NCBI RefSeq assembly: GCF_021531915.1
Contig: NZ_JAFBIV010000014.1
Span: 1-53,271 of the forward strand
Reading direction: 5' to 3'
Length of the DNA: 53,271 bases
From: Oscillibacter valericigenes
Lineage (GTDB): Bacteria > Bacillota > Clostridia > Oscillospirales > Oscillospiraceae
The notes beneath the pieces were generated by a model. It saw only the letters and a list, made by a program, of their open reading frames with translations, was not told where the DNA came from and did not search any database. A program made the position numbers and the translations under genes. Below are positions 14,980-22,219 of this stretch, one piece after another. Positions within the stretch are counted from its first letter, which is position 1; every line of letters begins with the position of its first letter.

Positions 14980-16062
14980 ATGTCAAATGGACACGTATTC
15001 GTCGCCATGAGCGGCGGTGTGGACAGTTCCGTGGCTGCGGTGCTGCTGCAGCAGGCGGGATATCAGCTCTCCGGCGTGAACCTGCGGATGTTCCATAACG
15101 AGGACCTGGGCGAAAGTCCCAGCCGCACCTGCTGTTCTCTGTCTGACGCCGAGGACGCCGCCCTGGTGGCCCGCCGCCTGGGATTTCCCTTTTATGTATT
15201 CGATTTTGCACAGACCTTTCGGGATACGGTCATCCGGAATTTCATTGAGGAATACCAGCAGGGCCGTACCCCCAACCCCTGCGCGGAGTGCAACCGCTCT
15301 GTCAAGTTTGGAGCCCTGCTGCAGCGGGTCCGAACCTTGGGCGGCGACTATATGGCCACCGGCCACTATGCCCGGGTGGAGCGGGACGAAACCTCGGGCC
15401 GGTATCTCCTGAAGCGGGGCAAGGACCGCAGCAAGGATCAGAGCTACTTTCTGTATATGCTGACCCAAGAGGAACTGGCCCATACCCTGTTTCCCCTGGG
15501 CGGCATGGAAAAATCGGAGGTCCGCCAAATCGCTGAGGCTCACGGCCTGGTCAACGCCAAAAAGCGGGACAGTCAGGACATCTGCTTTGTACCCGATGGA
15601 AAATACGCCGATTTCATTGAGCGCACCACCGGGCAGCCCTCGGAGCCGGGACCCTTCCTGGACCAGGAGGGCCGGGTGCTGGGCCAGCACAAGGGGATCA
15701 TTCGGTACACCAAGGGCCAGCACAAGGGGCTGGGTCTGTCCACGGAGCAGCCCCTTTATGTGCTGGAGAAAGATATCGCATCCAACGCCATCCGTCTGGG
15801 GCCGGACAGCGCCCTCTGGAGCCGCACTCTGACGGCAGAGCGGATGAACTGGATCTCCGTCCCGGAATTGACGGGGCCTATGGCCGTCACCGTCAAGACC
15901 CGCTATACCCAGCGGGAGGCCGCGGCGGTGGCGGAGCCGCTGGCAGGCGGCTGCATCCGTGTGACGTTTGAAGAGCCGCAGCGGGCCATCACCGCGGGGC
16001 AGGCGGTGGTGCTGTATGACGGCGACACCGTGGTGGGCGGCGGCACCATCTGCGGGACATGA
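14980..16062 (+). CDS. mnmA: tRNA-specific 2-thiouridylase MnmA
   Basis: This enzyme adds sulfur to the wobble uridine (s2U34) of tRNA-Lys, -Glu and -Gln. The 360-residue product shows the ATP-pyrophosphatase P-loop SGGVDSS at residues 11-17, the first catalytic Cys in NPCAECN near 100, and the second in SQDICFVPDG near 200, so it is intact. The C-terminal beta-barrel (about 280-360) is complete. The start at 14980 is behind AAGGAGGG. Its sulfur donor gene is not in the window. The next gene on the opposite strand is a tiny ORF. Confidence 0.96.
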   Translation: MSNGHVFVAMSGGVDSSVAAVLLQQAGYQLSGVNLRMFHNEDLGESPSRTCCSLSDAEDAALVARRLGFPFYVFDFAQTFRDTVIRNFIEEYQQGRTPNPCAECNRSVKFGALLQRVRTLGGDYMATGHYARVERDETSGRYLLKRGKDRSKDQSYFLYMLTQEELAHTLFPLGGMEKSEVRQIAEAHGLVNAKKRDSQDICFVPDGKYADFIERTTGQPSEPGPFLDQEGRVLGQHKGIIRYTKGQHKGLGLSTEQPLYVLEKDIASNAIRLGPDSALWSRTLTAERMNWISVPELTGPMAVTVKTRYTQREAAAVAEPLAGGCIRVTFEEPQRAITAGQAVVLYDGDTVVGGGTICGT

Positions 16063-16065
16063 CGC

Positions 16066-16091
16066 AAAAGGACGCCGCTTTCGCGGCGTCC
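16066..16091 (-). terminator. Terminator read on the minus strand
   Basis: GGACGCCGC-GAAA-GCGGCGTCC is followed on the minus strand by TTTT (16069-16066). It lies 7 bases after the stop of the small ORF at 16099-16176; on the plus strand it may also end mnmA, but no U-run follows there. Confidence 0.7.
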
Positions 16092-16098
16092 ATCAGTG

Positions 16099-16176
16099 TC
16101 AGCGGTCGCTGATCAGCCAGTCATCCTGGAAAATCAGGTCGTCGACATCACCAATATGAAGCATTTGGGGTCTCAC
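16099..16176 (-). CDS. Candidate 25-residue peptide
   Basis: Not a recognised gene. A GTG codon at 16176 lies 8 bases after a perfect AAAGGAGG ribosome binding site and opens a 25-codon frame ending in TGA. The peptide is acidic and amphipathic, with the C-terminal stretch DDLIFQDDWLISDR. An intrinsic terminator follows 7 bases after the stop, and a TATACT box lies upstream at 16214-16209 (the -35 is poor). This complete gene-like layout in a short gap suggests it is expressed. It could be a regulatory or signalling peptide, or a small membrane-independent effector. Confidence 0.45.
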   Translation of the reverse strand: MRPQMLHIGDVDDLIFQDDWLISDR

Positions 16177-16296
16177 TTTGGGTTCCTCCTTTGCGATGTG
16201 TTTCATTCAGTATATGCTTCCACATGCGAAAAGTTGCACGAAACCATGCACCATCGAAAATTGTCGTACGGTTTTTTGATTATTTTCATATTGGTA

Positions 16297-16326
16297 TTGA
16301 CAGAAGCAGTAGATCTGTGGTATTCT
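16297..16326 (+). promoter_or_regulatory. tRNA operon promoter
   Basis: Perfect TTGACA (16297-16302) and TATTCT (16321-16326), spaced 18, 17 bases before tRNA-Leu. Confidence 0.85.
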
Positions 16327-16343
16327 AACTATTGCCGACAGCT

Positions 16344-16429
16344 GCCGGTGTGGTGGAATGGTAGACACAGGAGACTTAAAATCTCCCGGTAGCGATACTG
16401 TACCGGTTCGAGTCCGGTCACCGGCACCA
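16344..16429 (+). tRNA. tRNA-Leu (UAA)
   Basis: An 86-base class II tRNA. Acceptor GCCGGTG pairs with CACCGGC; the anticodon loop CTTAAAA within stem GGAGA/TCTCC gives UAA; there is a long variable arm, then GGTTCGAGTCC for the T arm, and CCA is encoded. Confidence 0.96.
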
Positions 16430-16448
16430 CAAAATTCTATATCGATAT

Positions 16449-16524
<76 letters not shown>

Positions 16525-16557
16525 AAAACCCTGAAACCGCAACGGTTTCAGGGTTTT
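16525..16557 (+). terminator. tRNA operon terminator
   Basis: AAAACCCTGAAACC-GCAAC-GGTTTCAGGGTTTT directly after the tRNA-fMet CCA. Confidence 0.92.
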
Positions 16558-17045
16558 CTCTTTGCCCCCGCTGCAATTTGCATTTGATTTTCCCGAAGAG
16601 CTACCTTCCGCATTTTCTTCAATTTTAGTCTCTCATATCTTGATTCTCCTAAAAGAGAAGATATCGCTCTTGTTCTCGGCGCTCAACTCAACGTTTGCAG
16701 TAAAGCAGGCCATTTCATAGCCTGTTGACGAATGAAGCCGAAGCACTGTTTCCAAAGCTGATCCATCAGATCACTTTCTCCGGCCTGAATAGCTGTTGTG
16801 GGCGGAGTCATAGTCATGGCTTTTGGTGTACTTTTTACTCACAGCAGGGCTTCCCTCACAAACTGTCTACGCCGCCTCAGAAGCGACTTGAAGGTGTACG
16901 GGTGCCACCCATTCCCCGCCGAGGGCACACAGCGGCCCACAGGGCAAGGATTGCTGCTTGCTGTGTTCCTTTGTATCTGTGGTCTTCTTTGATGACTGCA
17001 TCGCAAATTTTGACTCGGAGCATTGCGATATTCCCGTTCTTTTCT
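16558..17045. other. Gene-free left end of the island
   Basis: No gene with a credible start and codon use is seen. Short frames on both strands are Arg/Cys/Pro-rich shadows. Fragments such as GCCGCCTCAGAAGCGACTT (16869-16887) resemble a stretch near 30635-30655 at the far end of the second island, which suggests decayed mobile-element DNA. Confidence 0.4.
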
Positions 17046-17079
17046 AAACAAATCCCGCCGGGGCTTGCCCCGGCGGGAT
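17046..17079 (-). terminator. Terminator of the Bce-type ABC operon
   Basis: On the minus strand ATCCCGCCGGGGC pairs with GCCCCGGCGGGAT, followed by TTGTTTAG. Confidence 0.85.
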
Positions 17080-17135
17080 GGTTACCGATGAAGTGGAATC
17101 TGAATTTCTATCTGCAAAACGCATACGGCTGCTGC

Positions 17136-19091
17136 TTACACCACACTGCCTACGATCCGCTCATAGGTCCGGGCGGTCAGGCCGTACACCAGGGCGTACA
17201 CCGCGGCAAAGACCGCCAGCGCCCCCGCCGTGCAGAGGGCGAACAGCCCCACGTCGTACAGGCCGAACAGCTCCAGAATCCGGCAGAGCATGGGAAATGC
17301 CGCCAGAATATGTAGTCCCGCCGCCAGCAGGGGCAGGAAGAACACCAGCAGGATCTGCCCCCGGATGGAGGCCCCCACCTCCCGGCGGCTCATGCCCACC
17401 TGCTGCATGATCTGGTAGCGGCGCTGGTCCTCATAGCCCTCGGAGATCTGCTTGTAGTAGATGATGAGCACCGTGGCCAGCAGGAACAGCAGTCCCAGAA
17501 AGATACCCAGGAACAGGAAGCCGCCGTACATGGCGTAGAATTCCTCCGCCATCGCCTGGCGGCTGGCCACGCCGTAGTTCCCATCGGAGACTGCCAGGAT
17601 GGCCTTTGCGCAATCCAGCTTTTCGCTGCCGGTGCCGTCGGTGTTCAGATGGATGCGGAAAATCCGGCGGGCCAGGTCCATGTTCATCAGGTGCTCCGCC
17701 AGGGCGCCGTCTGCCACCAGACCCAGCGTGACCTCGTTGGTGACGATGGCGCTGTCCCCGGCGGGGAAGCTGTCCAGCCGGGCTTTCACCTGAACGGGAG
17801 ACTCCTCATACGCAAAAAAGAAGGTTTCCGGCAGCTGAAAATCGCCGTCCGTATAGGCCAGCACCTGGTTTTCCTCCAGAGAGACCGTCTCCCCCGTCAG
17901 GCGGCTGTACTCCTCCGCCGTCAGGATCGTGACCTCCGTCAAAAGGCCGCTCTGGCTCATGTCCGTCAGCACCGTATTGCCGCTGTATCTGGCGTGGAAG
18001 GAGGCGGAGGTCTCATAGCGCAGGTCCGTCACCTGCCGCCCCGCATCTGCCACAGTCTGCCGCACCAGGTCCAGCGTGGCGTCGGGGTCAGTATCGTCCT
18101 TGAGCGTCTGCGTCACCAGAATATCATCGGGATACTTGCTGTCCAGGGATGTCTGCGCCCCCAGATAGAGACACAGCGTCCCGGACACGGTCACCAGCAC
18201 CATGCAGGCCAGGATGCAGATGTTGGCGAGGCCCACTGCATTCTGCTTCATGCGGTACAGCAGGCCGGAGACGGCGGTGAAGTGGCGGGTCTGGTAATAG
18301 AAGTCCTTGTTGGCCCGCAGGCGCTTCAGCAGAGCGATGGACCCGGCGGTAAACAGGCAGTAGGTGCCGATCATCACCAGAATGACCGCTACGAAGAACA
18401 GCATCAGGGCGTTCACCGGGTTCCGGGTGGTGAGGGCGATGGCATAGCCCCCCAGCAGCGACACCAGCCCCAGGACCGCCAGCAGCCGCTTTGTTTTCGG
18501 CTCCCGCTCTCCAACGCTGTCACTGTGAAGCAGCTCAATGGGCCGGGCCCGCCCCAGGCGCAGCAGATTCCATAAAAGCGCCAGCAGGAACAGCACGCCC
18601 AGCAGCGACGCCGTCTCTCCCATGCCCCTGACGCTGACAGAAAAGCCGAACTGCACCGGGATCTGCACCAGCTTCAAAAGCAGCAGCAAAATCAGCTTGC
18701 TGAGCAGGATGCCTGCCGCGATGCCGCCGGGGATCACAGCGGCGGCGCACAGCAGCGTTTCCCAGAAACACAGGGCAGCGATGTGGCGCTTTTCCAGGCC
18801 CAGAATGTTGTAGAGCCCCAGTTCCTTCTGCCGACGCTTCATCACAAAGCTGTTGGCGTACAGCAGCAGCACCGCTGAAAACAGCGCCACCACAAAGCAG
18901 CCAATAGACATCATGACCTGCAGGTAGGCGGCGCCCCGCACCGTCTGAATGACCTCGTTCCAGGTCAGGAACCGCAGGATATAATACATGGCGGCCAGCG
19001 CGCCGCAGGAGAGCAGATAGGGGCCGTAATACCGGCCGTTGCGGACAAGGTTCACCAGCGCCAGCCGGGGAAAGAAGCTGCGCTTACCCAT
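17136..19091 (-). CDS. BceB-type FtsX-family ABC permease
   Basis: A 651-residue permease with the BceB plan: one membrane helix near residue 25, a block of membrane helices to about 290, a large extracellular domain of about 200 residues (about 320-530), and further helices at the C-terminus. Such permeases detect and remove cell-wall-active peptide antibiotics such as bacitracin and signal flux to a BceS-type kinase. The chosen ATG at 19091 lies just after AAGGCGGTGAG and overlaps the end of the ATPase gene, so the two are coupled. The substrate peptide is not predictable. Confidence 0.9.
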   Translation of the reverse strand: MGKRSFFPRLALVNLVRNGRYYGPYLLSCGALAAMYYILRFLTWNEVIQTVRGAAYLQVMMSIGCFVVALFSAVLLLYANSFVMKRRQKELGLYNILGLEKRHIAALCFWETLLCAAAVIPGGIAAGILLSKLILLLLLKLVQIPVQFGFSVSVRGMGETASLLGVLFLLALLWNLLRLGRARPIELLHSDSVGEREPKTKRLLAVLGLVSLLGGYAIALTTRNPVNALMLFFVAVILVMIGTYCLFTAGSIALLKRLRANKDFYYQTRHFTAVSGLLYRMKQNAVGLANICILACMVLVTVSGTLCLYLGAQTSLDSKYPDDILVTQTLKDDTDPDATLDLVRQTVADAGRQVTDLRYETSASFHARYSGNTVLTDMSQSGLLTEVTILTAEEYSRLTGETVSLEENQVLAYTDGDFQLPETFFFAYEESPVQVKARLDSFPAGDSAIVTNEVTLGLVADGALAEHLMNMDLARRIFRIHLNTDGTGSEKLDCAKAILAVSDGNYGVASRQAMAEEFYAMYGGFLFLGIFLGLLFLLATVLIIYYKQISEGYEDQRRYQIMQQVGMSRREVGASIRGQILLVFFLPLLAAGLHILAAFPMLCRILELFGLYDVGLFALCTAGALAVFAAVYALVYGLTARTYERIVGSVV

Positions 19092-19851
19092 GGTTCTCAC
19101 CGCCTTGGGTCAGGACCGTCAGGGTATCGGAGATGCGGCGGAACTGGGCCTCCCGGCTCTCGCTGCCCCGGTAGAGCTGGTGATACACCCTGCCGTCCCG
19201 CAGGAACAGCACCCGCCCCGCATGGCTGGCGGCCTTCACGGAGTGGGTCACCATCAGGATGGTCTGTCCGCCCTTGTTGATCTCGCCAAACAGCTCCAGC
19301 AGATTGTCGGAGGACCGGGAGTCCAGGGCGCCAGTGGGCTCGTCCGCCAGGACGATCTGTGGGTCCGTGATCAGGGCCCGGGCCACTGCCGCCCGCTGCT
19401 TCTGCCCGCCGGAGACCTCGTAGGGGTACTTGCCCAGAATGTCGGCGATGCCCAACTGCTCCGCCAGGGGCTTCAGCTTCCGCTCCATCTCCTCGTAGGG
19501 CCGACCCGCCAGCACCAGCGGCAGGAAAATGTTGTCCCACAGGGAGAAGGTATCCAACAGGTTGAAGTCCTGAAACACAAAGCCCAGATGAGAGCGGCGG
19601 AAGGCCGCCAGGTCCCGTTCCCGGACATCGGACAGGGCCTTACCGTTCAAAAACACCTCTCCGGCGGTGGGCCGGTCCAGCGCCGCCAGAATATTCAGCA
19701 GGGTGGTCTTGCCGGAGCCGGACTCGCCCATGATGGCCACATACTCCCCCGGCTCCACAGAGAAATTCACGTTTTGCAGCGCCTCTACCTGGCTGCCGCC
19801 GAAGCGGCTGGTGTAGACCTTCTGCAGGTGCTGTACTTCCAATAATGGCAT
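19084..19851 (-). CDS. BceA-type ABC transporter ATPase
   Basis: A 255-residue MacB/BceA-type ATPase. It shows Walker A GESGSGKTT near residue 42, the Q-loop in FVFQDFNLL, signature VSGGQKQR, Walker B IVLADEPTGALD and the switch His in VTHS. It drives the permease encoded immediately downstream, whose start overlaps its stop. The family confers resistance to lipid-II-cycle-targeting peptides and takes part in signalling. The start at 19851 has GGAGGAACC upstream. Its C-terminus extends about 25 residues past the usual end. Confidence 0.92.
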   Translation of the reverse strand: MPLLEVQHLQKVYTSRFGGSQVEALQNVNFSVEPGEYVAIMGESGSGKTTLLNILAALDRPTAGEVFLNGKALSDVRERDLAAFRRSHLGFVFQDFNLLDTFSLWDNIFLPLVLAGRPYEEMERKLKPLAEQLGIADILGKYPYEVSGGQKQRAAVARALITDPQIVLADEPTGALDSRSSDNLLELFGEINKGGQTILMVTHSVKAASHAGRVLFLRDGRVYHQLYRGSESREAQFRRISDTLTVLTQGGENHG

Positions 19852-19892
19852 AAAGGTTCCTCCTCTTTCAGCTTGCCATCATCTTACCAAAC

Positions 19893-19940
19893 AAGCCGGA
19901 CTGTCCGCCATCGATTTGGCTTACAGTCCGGCTCCGTTTC
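19893..19940 (-). terminator. Hairpin between kinase and ABC genes
   Basis: On the minus strand GCCGGACTGT and ACAGTCCGGC pair across an 18-base loop and are followed by TTGTTT. It lies after the kinase gene and in the leader of the ABC operon, so it may end the kinase transcript or act as an attenuator. Confidence 0.55.
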
Positions 19941-19955
19941 TTACACTTTTGTAAG
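19940..19955. promoter_or_regulatory. BceR-like operator
   Basis: The 16-base palindrome CTTACACTTTTGTAAG contains TTACA-N4-TGTAA, the site type reported for BceR-like regulators. It lies about 90 bases upstream of the ABC ATPase start and directly after the kinase stop, so autoregulated induction of the transporter is expected. Confidence 0.65.
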
Positions 19956-19956
19956 G

Positions 19957-20940
19957 TTACTCCACCATGCGGCCCTCCCGGCCCAGGTCCAGCCGCACCA
20001 GCGTCCCCTGACCGGGCCATGAGGTGAGGGAGATGCCGTGATTCAGCCGGTCCATGACCTGACGGCATAGGTACAGCCCAATTCCCGTAGATTTCTTGCC
20101 CGCCCGGCCATTGTACCCGGTGAAGCCCTTTTCAAACACCCGGGCCTGGTCCTCCTCCCGGATGCCGATGCCGCTGTCGGCAATGACCACCGTGGCGCCG
20201 TCCCCGTAGATGCGGATGGTGCCGCCGGCCGGAGTGTATTTCAGGGCGTTGGAGAGCACCTGCTCCACCACGAACAGCAGCCACTTCTCGTCCGTCAGCA
20301 CGGTCTTTCCGGTCTCCCGGAAATCCAGGGTGATTTTTTTCAGAATGAATATCTTGGCAAACTTCCGCACCGCCTGCCGCAGGATGTCGTCCAGTGGGTA
20401 CTCCCGCAGAACGTAATCCGTAGAATCGCTGTCCAGCCGCAGATAGGAGAGCACCATCTCCACATACTGCCGGATCTTCAGCAGCTCTGTTTCCAACTCG
20501 CCCCGGTGGGGAGAGTCATCCTCCTGCAGCAGCAGGTCCATGGCGGCGATGGGCGTCTTGATCTGGTGGGCCCAGAGGGAGTAGTAGTCCGTCAGCTCCC
20601 GGAGGCGGTTCTCGTTCTCTGCAGCCAGCCGGGCCCGGTCCTGGCAGACCGCCCGCAGCAGCGCCTGATAGTCCTCCTCCAGCAGTCCCCTGGCGGGCGG
20701 CAGGGGCAGGGCCTTCTCCCCCGCCTGCCGCAAAAGCTGCTGCAGTTCCCGGTGCCGCCGGAGAAAGCGGCTGTACCCCACCGCAAAGAGGACCAGCCCC
20801 AGCGCCAGGCACAGTACCCCGGCGTAGAGCACTGCCTCCAGGGGCAGGTCGTAGAGGGCAAAGACCGCCGCGAATACGCAGACGGCTCCCGCCAGCAGCA
20901 ACAGCAGCTTGTATTGGCGTTTCAGGTAAGCCAGCAGCAT
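19957..20940 (-). CDS. Intramembrane-sensing histidine kinase, BceS-like
   Basis: A 327-residue kinase with two N-terminal membrane helices (about 10-28 and 35-55) joined by only a few extracellular residues, the design of intramembrane-sensing kinases that read their partner transporter. The phosphoacceptor box is WAHQIKTPIAAM, followed by N box VVEQVLSNALKYTP, G1 DSGIGI and G2 STGIGLYLC. It starts 3 bases after the stop of the response regulator gene. Together with the ABC pair it makes a full Bce-type module. Confidence 0.92.
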   Translation of the reverse strand: MLLAYLKRQYKLLLLLAGAVCVFAAVFALYDLPLEAVLYAGVLCLALGLVLFAVGYSRFLRRHRELQQLLRQAGEKALPLPPARGLLEEDYQALLRAVCQDRARLAAENENRLRELTDYYSLWAHQIKTPIAAMDLLLQEDDSPHRGELETELLKIRQYVEMVLSYLRLDSDSTDYVLREYPLDDILRQAVRKFAKIFILKKITLDFRETGKTVLTDEKWLLFVVEQVLSNALKYTPAGGTIRIYGDGATVVIADSGIGIREEDQARVFEKGFTGYNGRAGKKSTGIGLYLCRQVMDRLNHGISLTSWPGQGTLVRLDLGREGRMVE

Positions 20941-20942
20941 CC

Positions 20943-21617
20943 TCAGCCCTCCACCAGATAGCCCGCGCCCTTCCGGGTGCGGATGAAGTCCGTCAGTCCC
21001 GCGCTCTCCAGCTTCTTCCGCAAGCGGGTCACATTTACCGTCAGGGTGTTCTCATCCACAAAGCTGTCGGATTCCCACAGCCGGGTCATGATGGCCTCCC
21101 GGCTGACGATCTCGCCCCGGTGCTCCAGCAGGAGCTGCAAAATTTTGAACTCGTTCCGGGTCAGCTCCACTTTCTCTCCGCCCGCCGTCAAAGTCCCATC
21201 GGACACATTCAGCACCGCACCGCCGCACTCCAGCAGGTGGGCGGTACCGGCGAAATCGTAGGCCCGCCGCAGCATGGCCTGCACCTTGGCGGAGAGCACC
21301 TGGAGGTGAAAGGGCTTGGCCAGCAGGTCGTCCCCGCCCATCTCCATGGCCATCACCAGATTCATGTCATCTGAGGCGGAGGTGAGAAATAAAATAGGGA
21401 CCTTGGACACCTTTCGGATCTCCCGGCACCAGTGGTAGCCGTTGAAAAAAGGAAGGGAGATGTCCAGCAGCACCAGCTGGGGGTCGAAAGCGGCAAATTC
21501 CGACAGCACATCGTCAAAATGTTCCGCACAGGCTACCTGATACCCCCAGCTCTCCAGATGCCGCTGCACGGCGCTTGCGATGACGGCGTCATCCTCCACC
21601 ACAAAGATTCGGTACAC
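20943..21617 (-). CDS. OmpR-family response regulator, BceR-like
   Basis: A 224-residue regulator. Residues 1-115 are a receiver (acidic pair EDD near 9, phosphorylated Asp in LLDISLPFFNGY, Lys in AKPF); residues about 130-224 are an OmpR-type winged helix ending TRKGAGYLVEG. The start is a GTG at 21617 directly after GGGAGGGGG; the longer frame upstream runs into the promoter and an integrase relict and is not translated. It should act at the CTTACACTTTTGTAAG site before the ABC genes. Confidence 0.93.
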   Translation of the reverse strand: MYRIFVVEDDAVIASAVQRHLESWGYQVACAEHFDDVLSEFAAFDPQLVLLDISLPFFNGYHWCREIRKVSKVPILFLTSASDDMNLVMAMEMGGDDLLAKPFHLQVLSAKVQAMLRRAYDFAGTAHLLECGGAVLNVSDGTLTAGGEKVELTRNEFKILQLLLEHRGEIVSREAIMTRLWESDSFVDENTLTVNVTRLRKKLESAGLTDFIRTRKGAGYLVEG

Positions 21618-21656
21618 TGTGCTTCCCCCTCCCCATGATGTTTTCATTCTGGTTGG

Positions 21657-21685
21657 AGCATAGCATCCGGGCACGAAAATGTCAA
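21657..21685 (-). promoter_or_regulatory. Promoter of the Bce-type two-component operon
   Basis: On the minus strand perfect TTGACA (21685-21680) and TATGCT (21662-21657), spaced 17, 40 bases before the GTG start. Confidence 0.85.
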
Positions 21686-21709
21686 ATTCCAAAGGGATCT
21701 TCGTTCGTT

Positions 21710-21889
21710 CCTGACCCAAACCGTGACCCAGACTGGAATCGAAGCAGGCAGCAGACAACGGAAACAGCGGAGCGGACAAAAAGCAATTTTGGCCAAATAG
21801 GCCTGGAAAGATCTCAAAGCAGCAGACAGCAACCCGGGCCGCAGCTCATAACCGGTCGGTCGCAGGTTCAAGTTCTGTCTCCGCAACCA
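21710..21889 (+). repeat. Direct repeat, copy 1: possible integrase tail plus tRNA-fMet 3' remnant
   Basis: About 180 bases matching 30936-31116. It contains a 29-codon open frame from CTG 21711 to TAG 21798-21800 (LTQTVTQTG, then AGSRQR) that is kept in both copies at the same length, then about 45 bases, then a remnant of tRNA-fMet from the anticodon loop to CCA (21844-21889). The remnant lacks the 5' half and a foldable anticodon stem. It is followed by a decayed terminator hairpin (21895-21922). This is the pattern left by a tRNA-targeting integrative element. Confidence 0.7.
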
Positions 21890-22071
21890 TAAAGCCTTTG
21901 AATCGCAACGATTTCAGGGTTTTTACTTTTGTCTCGGCAAGTAGCAGCCGCGTCTTTCAGCACTTTTCTAACCGTTTTATAATGACATTGGCTTGGCGGG
22001 TACGGTTCATCACCAGCCGGGGTACTTTCCTGCCATTCATGTACAAAATTTGCAATTCATGGAAAAAAAGG

Positions 22072-22100
22072 GGGACAAACCACTTCTTCTCTGGTAAAAT
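22072..22100 (+). promoter_or_regulatory. Possible secA2 promoter
   Basis: GGGACA (22072-22077) and TAAAAT (22095-22100), spaced 17, about 120 bases before the SecA2 start. Confidence 0.45.
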
Positions 22101-22219
22101 AAAATAGTAGATATCGCTCCCGTGGAAACAATTCTTCTTTGCGGAACAGGGGTCGTTTCGGAAATAGATTCAAGCGCGAATAATCAATCTCGGGAGAGAA
22201 CATACGGGGAGATTCGCTT

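Noticed and set aside
16070..16091. Dedicated mnmA terminator
   Set aside because: The hairpin has its T-run only on the minus strand, so it fits the small minus-strand gene better.
16725..17410. Possible plus-strand genes between the tRNAs and the permease
   Set aside because: Frames are Arg/Pro/Cys-rich, lack ribosome binding sites and partly overlap the permease gene and its terminator.
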